Positions 1 through 6,733 of a DNA stretch of 64,000 nt are shown one piece after another. The stretch's first letter is position 1; each line of letters opens with the position of its first letter. This DNA is from Pararhodobacter marinus (lineage in GTDB: Bacteria > Pseudomonadota > Alphaproteobacteria > Rhodobacterales > Rhodobacteraceae): assembly GCF_003122215.1 (NCBI RefSeq), contig NZ_QEYD01000004.1, positions 1 to 64,000 of the forward strand, read 5' to 3'. The notes below the pieces were generated by a model. That model was given only the letters and a program-made list of their open reading frames with translations. It ran no database searches and had not been told where the DNA came from. A program made the translations under genes and the position numbers.

Positions 1-210
1 CAGGTGGGCCAGACCGGCAAGGTCGTGGCGCCGGACCTCTACGTGGCGGTGGGCATCTCGGGCGCGATCCAGCACCTGGCGGGGATGAAGGATTCGAAGG
101 TGATCGTGGCGATCAACAAGGACGAGGAAGCCCCGATCTTCCAGGTCGCCGATTACGGCCTCGTGGGCGACCTGTTCACCATCGTCCCCGAACTGACCGA
201 AAAGCTGTGA
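1..210 (+). CDS. etfA: Electron transfer flavoprotein alpha subunit, C-terminal end (partial)
   Basis: The reading frame is open from the window edge and ends in TGA at 208-210. The encoded tail contains [20 protein letters not shown] followed by QHLAGM and a [19 protein letters not shown] stretch, which is the conserved FAD-binding C-terminal domain of EtfA. EtfAB carries electrons from acyl-CoA dehydrogenases to ETF:ubiquinone oxidoreductase. The 5' part of the gene, and presumably etfB, lie outside the window. An insertion-sequence remnant begins about 75 bases downstream, so the original 3' neighbourhood is probably disturbed. Confidence 0.95.
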   Translation, partial: QVGQTGKVVAPDLYVAVGISGAIQHLAGMKDSKVIVAINKDEEAPIFQVADYGLVGDLFTIVPELTEKL

Positions 211-535
211 GCGCAATGGACATCTAAGACCTTGGCGACGCGGTCCGTGCTGTTCGGCGACTGTGATCCGGCGGCGATTGTCTAGGTTGTGTCGCAAACT
301 TTGCAACTAGCCGAGTCAGGCTGACCGGCCGACACACTTGCGCTGCCGGTGCGGCGATAGTCTCGATAGCGTTGGCGCCATTGGCGGGAATTTGATCCTT
401 GCGGATCATGTGAGCCGCCTCGATGCCAGCGATAGTCGCTTCAGCCGAATGGAGAGCCTTGAAGCCCATCATCGGGCCTGTGATCCGTTTACCGCCCGCG
501 CTGCGCCATGTATGTCCCCTGAAAAAGGGGGCAGG
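211..535. other. Gene-free stretch holding an IS remnant
   Basis: There is no intact gene between etfA and the LuxR-type gene. The stretch carries the terminal inverted repeat and the C-terminal coding end of an IS6-like transposase on the minus strand (listed separately). I see no convincing terminator for etfA. Confidence 0.6.
285..500 (-). mobile_element. Decayed IS6-like element: one end plus transposase C-terminus
   Basis: Read on the minus strand, this stretch encodes MMGFKALHSAEATIAGIEAA followed by HMIRKDQIPANGANA. This closely resembles the C-terminal signature of IS6/IS240-family DDE transposases (MxGFKSF..A..T..GIE..HMIRKGQ). The DNA end GGTTGTGTCGCAAACTTT at 285-302 resembles the family's terminal inverted repeat (GGTTCTGTTGCAAAGTT type). 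Only about the last 70 codons are recognisable. The catalytic core and the other end are missing, so it is a dead fragment. The frame stays open past the expected end, consistent with decay or a shifted stop. Its boundary near the LuxR gene is approximate. Confidence 0.65.
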
Positions 536-1228
536 ATGAGCAGCACACATCGCCTGACGGTTGCCTGTCTGGACGCGCTGGGCGGCGCGGGCTTTGCCCC
601 GGCGCTGGAGGCTCTGGCCGAGGCGACCGGCGCGCGCCAGCTGATGGTGTTCGAGATCGGCGCCACCGGCGCGCGCTGCCTGATGTCGCGCAATTACGCC
701 GCGCCCGGCATGGCCGAAATCCTGGCGGCGGAATACCTGAACGGCTGGTTTCGCCGCGACCCGCTTCTGCCCGCTCTGCGGCGGCTGGCGCCGGGCCGGC
801 GCCGTGTGTTGCGCGTGCGACCGGACACGGCGGGGATGGCTGCCGATTACCGGCGGATCTTCTTCGACGCGCCGGGGCTTGCGGGCAAGACGGCGGTTCT
901 GTGTGCGGGAACCGGGCGGCGGCTGATCGTCAATCTCTACGAGGCGGAAGACGGGGCCATTGATGCCGATCTGGCCGATCTGCTGGCCTTGCTCGTCGCG
1001 CGGCATTTCGAGGCGGCGCCGGTCGACCGCTATGCCGCGCTGTCGGGATTGAGCGCGCGCGAGCGCGATGTCTGCCTGGGGATCCTTGCAGGGCAGACCG
1101 CCGACGCGATTGCGCACGACATGGGATTGTCGGCGGCGACGGTGACGACCTATCGCAAGCGCGCCTATCTGAAGCTGGGCCTCACATCGCGCAGCGCGCT
1201 CTTCGCGCTTTGCCGCGCCGGTGACTGA
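536..1228 (+). CDS. LuxR-family DNA-binding transcriptional regulator
   Basis: The product is 230 aa. The C-terminal 65 residues (LSARERDVCLGILAGQTADA, then IAHDMGLSAATVTTYRKRAY) form a clear LuxR-type helix-turn-helix. The N-terminal 150 residues are an unrecognised sensor-like region, possibly a degenerate autoinducer-binding or GAF-like fold. I chose the ATG at 536 because AAGGGGGCAGG lies directly upstream. The gene stops at 1228 and the convergent dehydrogenase-like gene ends at 1229, leaving no intergenic space. Its upstream region is the IS remnant, so its native promoter may have been replaced. The target is unknown; neighbouring the box cluster does not prove a role in it. Confidence 0.8.
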   Translation: MSSTHRLTVACLDALGGAGFAPALEALAEATGARQLMVFEIGATGARCLMSRNYAAPGMAEILAAEYLNGWFRRDPLLPALRRLAPGRRRVLRVRPDTAGMAADYRRIFFDAPGLAGKTAVLCAGTGRRLIVNLYEAEDGAIDADLADLLALLVARHFEAAPVDRYAALSGLSARERDVCLGILAGQTADAIAHDMGLSAATVTTYRKRAYLKLGLTSRSALFALCRAGD

Positions 1229-2263
1229 TCAGCGCGGCGCGGCGTCGAACAGCACGCCGCCTTTCGCCGCGGGAAAACCGCAGGCCAGAACCGAGACCAG
1301 GTCGACCATGGCGGGTTCGACCCTCAGGGCATGTCCCGCGCGGATCAGGGCGCCGATCAGGCGGCGCCGGATCTCGGACTCAGGGATCTCGCGCGGGGAG
1401 AAACCGGCGAAATGCGCCTCCTCGCGGGCCAGATCCTCGATCAGCGGATCGATCACGCGCCCGCCGCCGCCGGGATAGCGATACCAGCCGACGCCCGCCT
1501 TGCGCCCGAGCCGTCCCTCTTGAACCATCCGGTCCAGCACGGGCAGGTCGTGGCCCGTGACGCGGTGACGCGCACGGGCGCGGTCGAGCCCGCGCAGATC
1601 CTGCGCGGCACAGGGGCCCAGCGCGAAGCCGTAGGCCTCGGCGGCGGCGTCGACCTCCCACGGGGTCGAGCCCTGGAACACCAGCGCCTCGGCCTCGTCT
1701 TCAAGCGCGGCGATCAGCTTCGCGCCCAGAAACAGCGGCACGATGACCGGCAGCGCCCCCAGCGCGCGGGCGAAACCCGACGCGCGCGGGTCCGAGCCCT
1801 TGGCGATCTCGATCAGGTCGATGGCGGGCGGCGGGGCATCGGTATCGATCAGCGCGACAGGTCCGCGCAACCCGTCCTTCAGCGCGCCAAGATTGACGCC
1901 GGGGCCCAGGCTGACGCGCAGCGCGTCGGGGGCGGTACGCGCCATCTCGCTCAGCAGGGCCAGCCGCAGGCCGATATCGCCCTCGGACGCTTCGACGATG
2001 ACCTCCGCGCCCTCCGCTGCGGCGCTGTCGGTCGTCAGCGTGATCCCGTCCAGTCGCCCGGCCCGGATCAGCGCATCGCGGGCGCGGGTCAGGCCCCAGT
2101 CATCGGCTTCGATCAGCGTGACCTCGGCGCCCGCCGTGACCATTGCCACGGCCAGCCCGAGCGCCTGCGGGCTGCCCCCTGCGACGGCGGCGCGGGTAAG
2201 CGCCATCGCCTCGCCCTGCGACAGCCGGGCGCGGATCGCGGCGAGGTGTTCGGAAGGGGTCAA
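1229..2263 (-). CDS. Divergent 3-hydroxyacyl-CoA dehydrogenase-like protein, last gene of the box cluster
   Basis: The product is 344 aa with the overall layout of 3-hydroxyacyl-CoA dehydrogenases: an N-terminal Rossmann half (residues 25-190), then a 3HCDH C-terminal domain (AAEAYGFALGPCAAQDLRGL) and RMVQEGRLGRKAGVGWYRY. Such an enzyme could oxidise 3-hydroxyadipyl-CoA downstream of BoxC. Two key features are abnormal. The dinucleotide loop reads VAGGSPQALG (residues 27-36) instead of GxGxxGxG. The catalytic His position aligns with Asp140, while the partner Glu152 is kept. Start: TTG at 2263 overlaps the boxR stop, suggesting translational coupling; the ATG at 2206 is an alternative. Catalytic activity is uncertain. 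Confidence 0.75.
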   Translation of the reverse strand: MTPSEHLAAIRARLSQGEAMALTRAAVAGGSPQALGLAVAMVTAGAEVTLIEADDWGLTRARDALIRAGRLDGITLTTDSAAAEGAEVIVEASEGDIGLRLALLSEMARTAPDALRVSLGPGVNLGALKDGLRGPVALIDTDAPPPAIDLIEIAKGSDPRASGFARALGALPVIVPLFLGAKLIAALEDEAEALVFQGSTPWEVDAAAEAYGFALGPCAAQDLRGLDRARARHRVTGHDLPVLDRMVQEGRLGRKAGVGWYRYPGGGGRVIDPLIEDLAREEAHFAGFSPREIPESEIRRRLIGALIRAGHALRVEPAMVDLVSVLACGFPAAKGGVLFDAAPR

Positions 2264-3177
2264 GACAGGAAGCCGCGCTCGTCGATCAGGGCCAGAAGGT
2301 CGGAGACGGACTCGTCGATGCTGCGCCCGGACGTGTCCAGTTTGGCGCGCGCCTGATCGTAGAGCGTCTCGCGGCTGGTCAGGATGAACTTGAGCTGGTC
2401 CATCGCTTCGGGATTGCCGGCCATGGGGCGCAGATCGCCCTGTTCCCGCACGCGCGCCATGTGTTCCGACGGGCTTGCCTTGATCCAGATCGTGTGGAAA
2501 TGGCCCAGCAGCGTCTTGTAGGTCTCGGGCTCGGACACGATGCCCCCTGCAACGGCCAGGATCATCGAATCGTGCGTGGCGATGATGCGGCCCAGCGCCT
2601 GCGCCTCCAGCCGGCGGTAGCCTTCCTGTCCGTAAAAGGCCATCACCTCGTTCACGGGCATCCCCGCCTGATCCTCGATCTCGCGGTTGAGTTCCACGAA
2701 AGGCAGGCCCAGCGCGTCGCCCGCCATCATGCCCAGCGTCGATTTTCCGGCGCCGCGCAGGCCGATCAGCGCGATCCGGTGACGACGCGCCGTGGCCTCG
2801 GGCTGCGGCGAGAGGATTTCGAGCACCTTCGCGCGGCGGTCGTTCGGAGCGCGGCGATAAAGGTCGGCCACCTGTATTGCCTCGGAGGTCCACGGGTCTT
2901 CTTCGCCGACCAGCCATTCGATCCGGTGGTCCAAGGCATCGGCCACACGCTGCAGAAGCCCGATCGAGATATTGCCTTCGCCCGCTTCCAGCAGCGCCAG
3001 GTAACGCGGCGACACGCCCGAGGATTCCGACAGCACGCGGCGCGGAATGCCCTTCAGCTCACGCGCCTTGCGCACCCGTTCGCCCACGCGCAGGATCAGC
3101 GCCCGCGCGGCGTCTTCGCCCAGGCTTCCGGTATCGGCTGAGACGGCTTCGCCGCGAAAGTTGGTGATCTCGGACAT
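2260..3177 (-). CDS. boxR: BoxR-type regulator: helix-turn-helix fused to a shikimate-kinase-like domain
   Basis: The product is 305 aa. Residues 28-92 form an XRE-type helix-turn-helix (RVRKARELKGIPRRVLSESS followed by GVSPRYLALLEAGEGNIS). Residues 132-300 form a shikimate-kinase-like P-loop domain with GLRGAGKST at 139-147. This fusion is diagnostic of BoxR/BzdR, repressors that sense benzoyl-CoA through the kinase-like domain. I chose the ATG at 3177 (MSEIT); an upstream TTG at 3270 would add a proline- and arginine-rich tail unlike the family. The gene sits inside the box cluster, with candidate TGCA-N6-TGCA operators in its own upstream gap, so autoregulation is likely. Confidence 0.92.
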   Translation of the reverse strand: MSEITNFRGEAVSADTGSLGEDAARALILRVGERVRKARELKGIPRRVLSESSGVSPRYLALLEAGEGNISIGLLQRVADALDHRIEWLVGEEDPWTSEAIQVADLYRRAPNDRRAKVLEILSPQPEATARRHRIALIGLRGAGKSTLGMMAGDALGLPFVELNREIEDQAGMPVNEVMAFYGQEGYRRLEAQALGRIIATHDSMILAVAGGIVSEPETYKTLLGHFHTIWIKASPSEHMARVREQGDLRPMAGNPEAMDQLKFILTSRETLYDQARAKLDTSGRSIDESVSDLLALIDERGFLS

Positions 3178-3263
3178 GGGGTCGGCAGGCCAGGCGGGAA
3201 CGGGTGTATCGGCGATGTCCGGCACAAGTTCAGCGCGACGACGCTGCACGGATCGCACCGGAC

Positions 3264-3277
3264 GGAACAATAATGCA
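3264..3277. promoter_or_regulatory. Weak BoxR-like half operator upstream of boxR
   Basis: The sequence GGAACAATAATGCA is a TGCA half-site six bases after a degenerate partner. It shares the decamer ACAATAATGC with the site at 8432-8445 in front of boxC. The shared decamer is what makes it worth listing. Confidence 0.35.
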
Positions 3278-3337
3278 TAACCCTAGGCGATGCGTCTGGC
3301 CCTAACAATAGGCAACGGGGCAGCGTGGGGGACGTTC

Positions 3338-3351
3338 TGCACTATTCTGCT
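3338..3351. promoter_or_regulatory. Candidate BoxR operator between thioesterase gene and boxR
   Basis: TGCACTATTCTGCT matches TGCA-N6-TGCA with one mismatch in the second half. It overlaps the TAG stop (3342-3344) of the thioesterase gene and lies upstream of boxR on the minus strand. BzdR/BoxR are known to bind TGCA repeats spaced by six bases; binding here is inferred. Confidence 0.5.
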
Positions 3352-3761
3352 GAGGGTTCGAGATGCGCTTCGATCAGGGCCTTTACCTCGTCGGGGGGCG
3401 GGGCCTTGGTGAAGCTGCGCGCATCGGTGAAGACGCAGGTAAAACGCCCTTCGAAACAGGTCACGCCGTCCTGGCGCCCGACCACCCGCCAGTCGATCGA
3501 GGTCCGGCCCAGGCGCGTCGGCGCGACCTCGCAGATCAGCCGGTGGCGGGGCGTGATCGGCGCGCGGAAATCGAGGTTCATGTTGACGAAGGGCGAGCCG
3601 AAGCCGTGGTCCATCTCCATCTGGTACCAGCCGCCGCCGAACTTCTCTTCCCACCAGCCATTGATCGCATCCAGCGCGAACCACGGGATCCGCGCCGTGT
3701 AGACGATATTCGCCGGGTCGCAATCGCCCCACGCGACGCGGATCTTGTGCTGATAGGCCAT
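3342..3761 (-). CDS. Hot-dog-fold acyl-CoA thioesterase (4-hydroxybenzoyl-CoA thioesterase family)
   Basis: The product is 139 aa, typical of the family. The N-terminal VAWGDCDPANIVYTARIPWF motif is the signature of 4-hydroxybenzoyl-CoA thioesterase-like proteins, including the catalytic Asp of the GDCDPA segment. It should hydrolyse an aromatic or ring-cleaved acyl-CoA. In the box cluster the obvious role is relieving CoA sequestration when benzoyl-CoA or a dead-end thioester accumulates; that role is inferred. ATG at 3761 overlaps the boxA stop by one base (TGATG), so it is translationally coupled to boxA. The TAG stop lies inside a candidate BoxR operator. Confidence 0.88.
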   Translation of the reverse strand: MAYQHKIRVAWGDCDPANIVYTARIPWFALDAINGWWEEKFGGGWYQMEMDHGFGSPFVNMNLDFRAPITPRHRLICEVAPTRLGRTSIDWRVVGRQDGVTCFEGRFTCVFTDARSFTKAPPPDEVKALIEAHLEPSAE

Positions 3762-4942
3762 CAGTAGGTTTCGACGTGGTAGCGGCCCTCGTCGCGCATC
3801 GCGTCGCGCGTGGCATCCCAGGATTGGCCGGTGCTTTCACTGATCGAGCGGAACGCTTCCTCGACGCCCTGCTCCATGCCGCGCAGACCGCAGATATAGA
3901 TATGCGTCTTCGGATCGGCCAGAAGATCGGCCAGGGCCTCTTCTTCGTTCATCATCCGGTGCTGGACATATTCCTTCTGCTGGCCGGGCTGACGGCTGAA
4001 GACGAGGTGCTTTTTCAGCAGCTGCTCGGGCACTTTGCCCAAGGGGCCGAAATAGGGCAGCGAGTCGGGCGTGCGCGCCCCGAAGAACATCGTCATGTCG
4101 CCCGCGCCGCCGGCTTTCGACCGCTGACGCCGCATGGTGAAGGCGCGGAACGGTGCCGAGCCGGTGCCGGTGCAGACCATCAGCAAGCGGGCTGCGGGGT
4201 CTTCGGGCATCAGGAAGGTCGCGCCGAACGGGCCGGTGACCTTGATCTCGTCGCCGATCTTCAGGTCGCAGACATAGTTCGAGCACAGGCCCTTTTCCTC
4301 ACGCTTCACGGTCAGCGAGAGGTTGTTGTAATTGGGCCGTTCGCCGTCGCGCGGCGAGCTGACGGAATAGAGACGCGGCAGATGCGGCTTGCCGTCGGCA
4401 TCGGTGCCGGGGGGGATGATGCCGATCGACTGGCCTTCGAGCACCGGAAAGGGCTGGGCGCCGAAATCGAGGATGATGTGGCGCACGTCCGACCCCGATT
4501 CCTCGGAGGTCAGGCGGTAATTGCCGGTCACCCGCGCGGTCGCGGGTTTGCCCAGATTGTACAGGTTCACCGAGGGTTTCGCCGCGCTCGCGGGCGCTTT
4601 CGACTTGCCGCCGGCGCCGGCATGGGCCTCGGCCAGCAGCGCGGCCATCGCGTCGTCAAGCGCCTCGACGCCCGAGGCCTCGCCGATTTCTTCCTGCGCC
4701 GGCAGCTCGTCCCATTCGAACTGTTCGTCCAGCGAATAGGGCGTTTCCACCACCCGCCATTCGTCGATCGAACCCGTCGGGCAGACCGGGATGCAATCCA
4801 TGCAGAAATCGCATTTCTCGGCATCGACGACGACGTTGTTGTCGTCATGGGTGATCGCCTCGACCGGACAGGTCATCTCGCAGGTATAGCAGCGGATGCA
4901 GATTTCGGGGTCGATCAGGTGCTGTTTGAGGGGCTTGTTCAT
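3761..4942 (-). CDS. boxA: Benzoyl-CoA 2,3-epoxidase reductase component BoxA
   Basis: The product is 393 aa. The N-terminus carries two [4Fe-4S] ferredoxin motifs: C15-x2-C18-x2-C21-x3-C25 and C44-x2-C47-x2-C50-x3-C54. After an Ala-rich linker (about residues 80-125) comes a ferredoxin-NADP reductase module, with RLYSVSSPRDG for FAD, VCTGTGSAPFRAF for NADPH and a C-terminal aromatic residue (HVETY). BoxA passes electrons from NADPH to the BoxB oxygenase. I chose the ATG at 4942 (MNKPLK), which overlaps the stop of the 51-aa Cys-rich gene (ATGA) and so is translationally coupled to it. The order boxB, small gene, boxA ties all three into one transcript. Confidence 0.96.
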   Translation of the reverse strand: MNKPLKQHLIDPEICIRCYTCEMTCPVEAITHDDNNVVVDAEKCDFCMDCIPVCPTGSIDEWRVVETPYSLDEQFEWDELPAQEEIGEASGVEALDDAMAALLAEAHAGAGGKSKAPASAAKPSVNLYNLGKPATARVTGNYRLTSEESGSDVRHIILDFGAQPFPVLEGQSIGIIPPGTDADGKPHLPRLYSVSSPRDGERPNYNNLSLTVKREEKGLCSNYVCDLKIGDEIKVTGPFGATFLMPEDPAARLLMVCTGTGSAPFRAFTMRRQRSKAGGAGDMTMFFGARTPDSLPYFGPLGKVPEQLLKKHLVFSRQPGQQKEYVQHRMMNEEEALADLLADPKTHIYICGLRGMEQGVEEAFRSISESTGQSWDATRDAMRDEGRYHVETY

Positions 4943-5094
4943 GCGCTTGGCTTCCGGGTGTGCAGCACCGTCTCGGGCAGACGGTTCAGTTCGAGGAGGC
5001 TCCAGCAGCGCCCGGTGCAATCGGGGCAGCCGAGACAGGAACCTGGCTTGAGGGCATGGCGCTTGGCGTCAAGGGCAGTGCGTTCGACGGGCAT
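4939..5094 (-). CDS. 51-aa Cys-rich mini-protein with CX2CX2CX3C motif, between boxB and boxA
   Basis: I do not recognise this protein. It has a strong ribosome-binding site (GGAAGGGAGGT) seven bases before the ATG at 5094, and its TGA overlaps the boxA ATG by four bases. Residues 20-30 read CLGCPDCTGRC, giving Cys20, 23, 26 and 30 in the CX2CX2CX3C spacing of [4Fe-4S] ferredoxin sites. The flanks are basic at the N-terminus and hydrophobic/Leu-rich after the motif (WSLLELNRLPETVL). There is no signal peptide, so it is probably cytosolic. Plausible roles are electron relay or Fe-S/iron delivery to BoxAB, or a zinc-binding assembly factor. Gene status is well supported by signals; function is open. 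Confidence 0.8.
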   Translation of the reverse strand: MPVERTALDAKRHALKPGSCLGCPDCTGRCWSLLELNRLPETVLHTRKPSA

Positions 5095-5183
5095 CGGGAC
5101 CTCCCTTCCGTGTGCCTTGCTGTCGGGGCGGAGACGCTCGGGTCTCCGCCCCGCAAGGGTGGGATGTCTTCCCACCATCGGCC

Positions 5184-6635
5184 TCAGGCCATGTACAGTT
5201 TCACATACTCGAAGTCGCCGGGCTTGTTGTCGATGCCGACTTTCGGCGGGGCGATCCAGCTGGCGAACTGACCGGGCTCGGTCACAGGCTTCATCAGCGA
5301 CTGGATGAAATCGCCATCGGCATGGGTCGGCAGCCAGTCGTTCTTGCGCTTGTCGTATTCTTCGCCCGACAGAAGGTTGCCATCGGGGTCGAAGGTCTTG
5401 CCCGAGAACACGCCGATCTGGCGGTGGAAGCTTTCATGCGGCAGCTTCAGTTCGAACTCGATCCCGGCTTTCTCGATGATCTTGTTCCAGCGGCCGACAC
5501 CGCCCGCCGCATCGCGGGTGTAATCGTCGCGCAGGCGCATGTTTATCGCGGTCAACGCCGGCACTTCGTGGCGCACCAGCTTGCCGTCGACGAAATCCCA
5601 CACCGGGTAGGTGTCGTTCTTCAGCTGGTGGTCGTCTTTCAGCCGGTGCTCCATGTAGCGGCCCTTGATGCCCGCGTTAAACGCGTTGGCGGCATTGGTC
5701 GAGACTTCCTGACCGAACAGGTCGAGCGACAGCGTGTAATGCAGGTTCAGCTTCTTCTGGATCGTCGGCAGGTCGATGACGCCCAGATCGCGGATCTTGT
5801 CGATGTCATAGGGGTCGGTGATGCCGTTGGCGTTCATCACCTCGCAGGTCTTTTCGATCGTGCGGCCCACGCCGGTTTCGCCCACGAACATGTGGTGCGC
5901 TTCCTCGGTCAGCATGAAGCGGCAGGTGCGCGACAGCGGGTCGAAGCCCGATTGTGCGAGCGATTCGAGCTGCATCTTGCCGTCACGGTCGGTGAAATAG
6001 GTGAACATGAAGAAGGACAGCCAGTCGGGCGTTTCCTCGTTGAAGGCGCCCAGCATGCGCGGCGCCTCTTCCGACCCCGAGGAACGGACCAGCAGGTCAT
6101 CGGCCTCTTCGCGACCGTCCTTGCCGAAGTATTTCTGCAGCAGGTACACCATCGCCCACAGGTGACGGCCCTCTTCGACGTTGACCTGGAACAGGTTGCG
6201 CATGTCGTAGAGCGACGGCGCGGTCAGGCCGAGGAAGCGCTGCTGCTCGACCGAGCCCGGCTCGGTATCGCCCTGGATCACGATCAGGCGCTTGAGCATG
6301 TTGCGGTATTCGCCCGGAACTTCCTGCCACGCGGGCTGGCCCATATGCTCGCCGCAGGGAATGACACGGCCCTCGACCTCGGGTGCCAGCAGAACGCCCC
6401 AGCGGTATTCCGGCATCTTGACGTAGTCGAACTTGGCCCAGCCTTTGGGGTCAACCGAAACGGCGGTGCGCAGGTAGACCATGCTCTTCTGGAAGTTCTG
6501 CGGGATCAGGTCGTTCCACCAGTTGATGTAACCGGGATGCCATTTCTCCAGCGCCTTCAGCACGCGCTTGTCCGACGACAGGCCCACATTGTTGGGGATC
6601 TGGGTGTCGTAGCTGACATTGATGAGGTCGATCAT
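5184..6635 (-). CDS. boxB: Benzoyl-CoA 2,3-epoxidase oxygenase component BoxB
   Basis: The product is 483 aa, the usual length. BoxB is a class-I-type diiron enzyme that epoxidises benzoyl-CoA to 2,3-epoxybenzoyl-CoA using O2 and electrons from BoxA. Diiron ligand motifs are visible as E155-x2-H158 (NVEEGRHLW) and E245-x2-H248 (LTEEAHHMF). The N-terminal MIDLINVSYDTQIPNNVGLS and RVIPCGEHMGQPAWQEVPGE are characteristic BoxB segments. I chose the ATG at 6635 because CCTGGAGGAG precedes it; an upstream in-frame codon would add ten poorly conserved residues. A 25-bp-arm inverted repeat occupies the short gap to boxC. Confidence 0.97.
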   Translation of the reverse strand: MIDLINVSYDTQIPNNVGLSSDKRVLKALEKWHPGYINWWNDLIPQNFQKSMVYLRTAVSVDPKGWAKFDYVKMPEYRWGVLLAPEVEGRVIPCGEHMGQPAWQEVPGEYRNMLKRLIVIQGDTEPGSVEQQRFLGLTAPSLYDMRNLFQVNVEEGRHLWAMVYLLQKYFGKDGREEADDLLVRSSGSEEAPRMLGAFNEETPDWLSFFMFTYFTDRDGKMQLESLAQSGFDPLSRTCRFMLTEEAHHMFVGETGVGRTIEKTCEVMNANGITDPYDIDKIRDLGVIDLPTIQKKLNLHYTLSLDLFGQEVSTNAANAFNAGIKGRYMEHRLKDDHQLKNDTYPVWDFVDGKLVRHEVPALTAINMRLRDDYTRDAAGGVGRWNKIIEKAGIEFELKLPHESFHRQIGVFSGKTFDPDGNLLSGEEYDKRKNDWLPTHADGDFIQSLMKPVTEPGQFASWIAPPKVGIDNKPGDFEYVKLYMA

Positions 6636-6654
6636 GGGTTCTCCTCCAGGGGAT

Positions 6655-6727
6655 GGTGCGTGCAATCACGCACCCTACAGTGTTGTCCGTTTGCGCTGAC
6701 GTTGTAGGGTGCGTGCTCGCACGCACC
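6655..6727. repeat. Palindromic intergenic element between boxC and boxB
   Basis: Two 25-base arms, 6655-6679 and 6703-6727, are inverted copies of each other with two mismatches (GGTGCGTG...CCCTACA versus TGTAGGG...GCACC). Each arm is itself a small palindrome (GGTGCGTGC/CACGCACC), so the transcript could form a cruciform of two short hairpins or one long one. No T-tract follows, so it is not a classical terminator. It resembles REP/MITE-like sequences and could stabilise or attenuate the boxC-boxB mRNA. I saw no second copy in this window. Confidence 0.75.
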
Positions 6728-6733
6728 GCTGCG

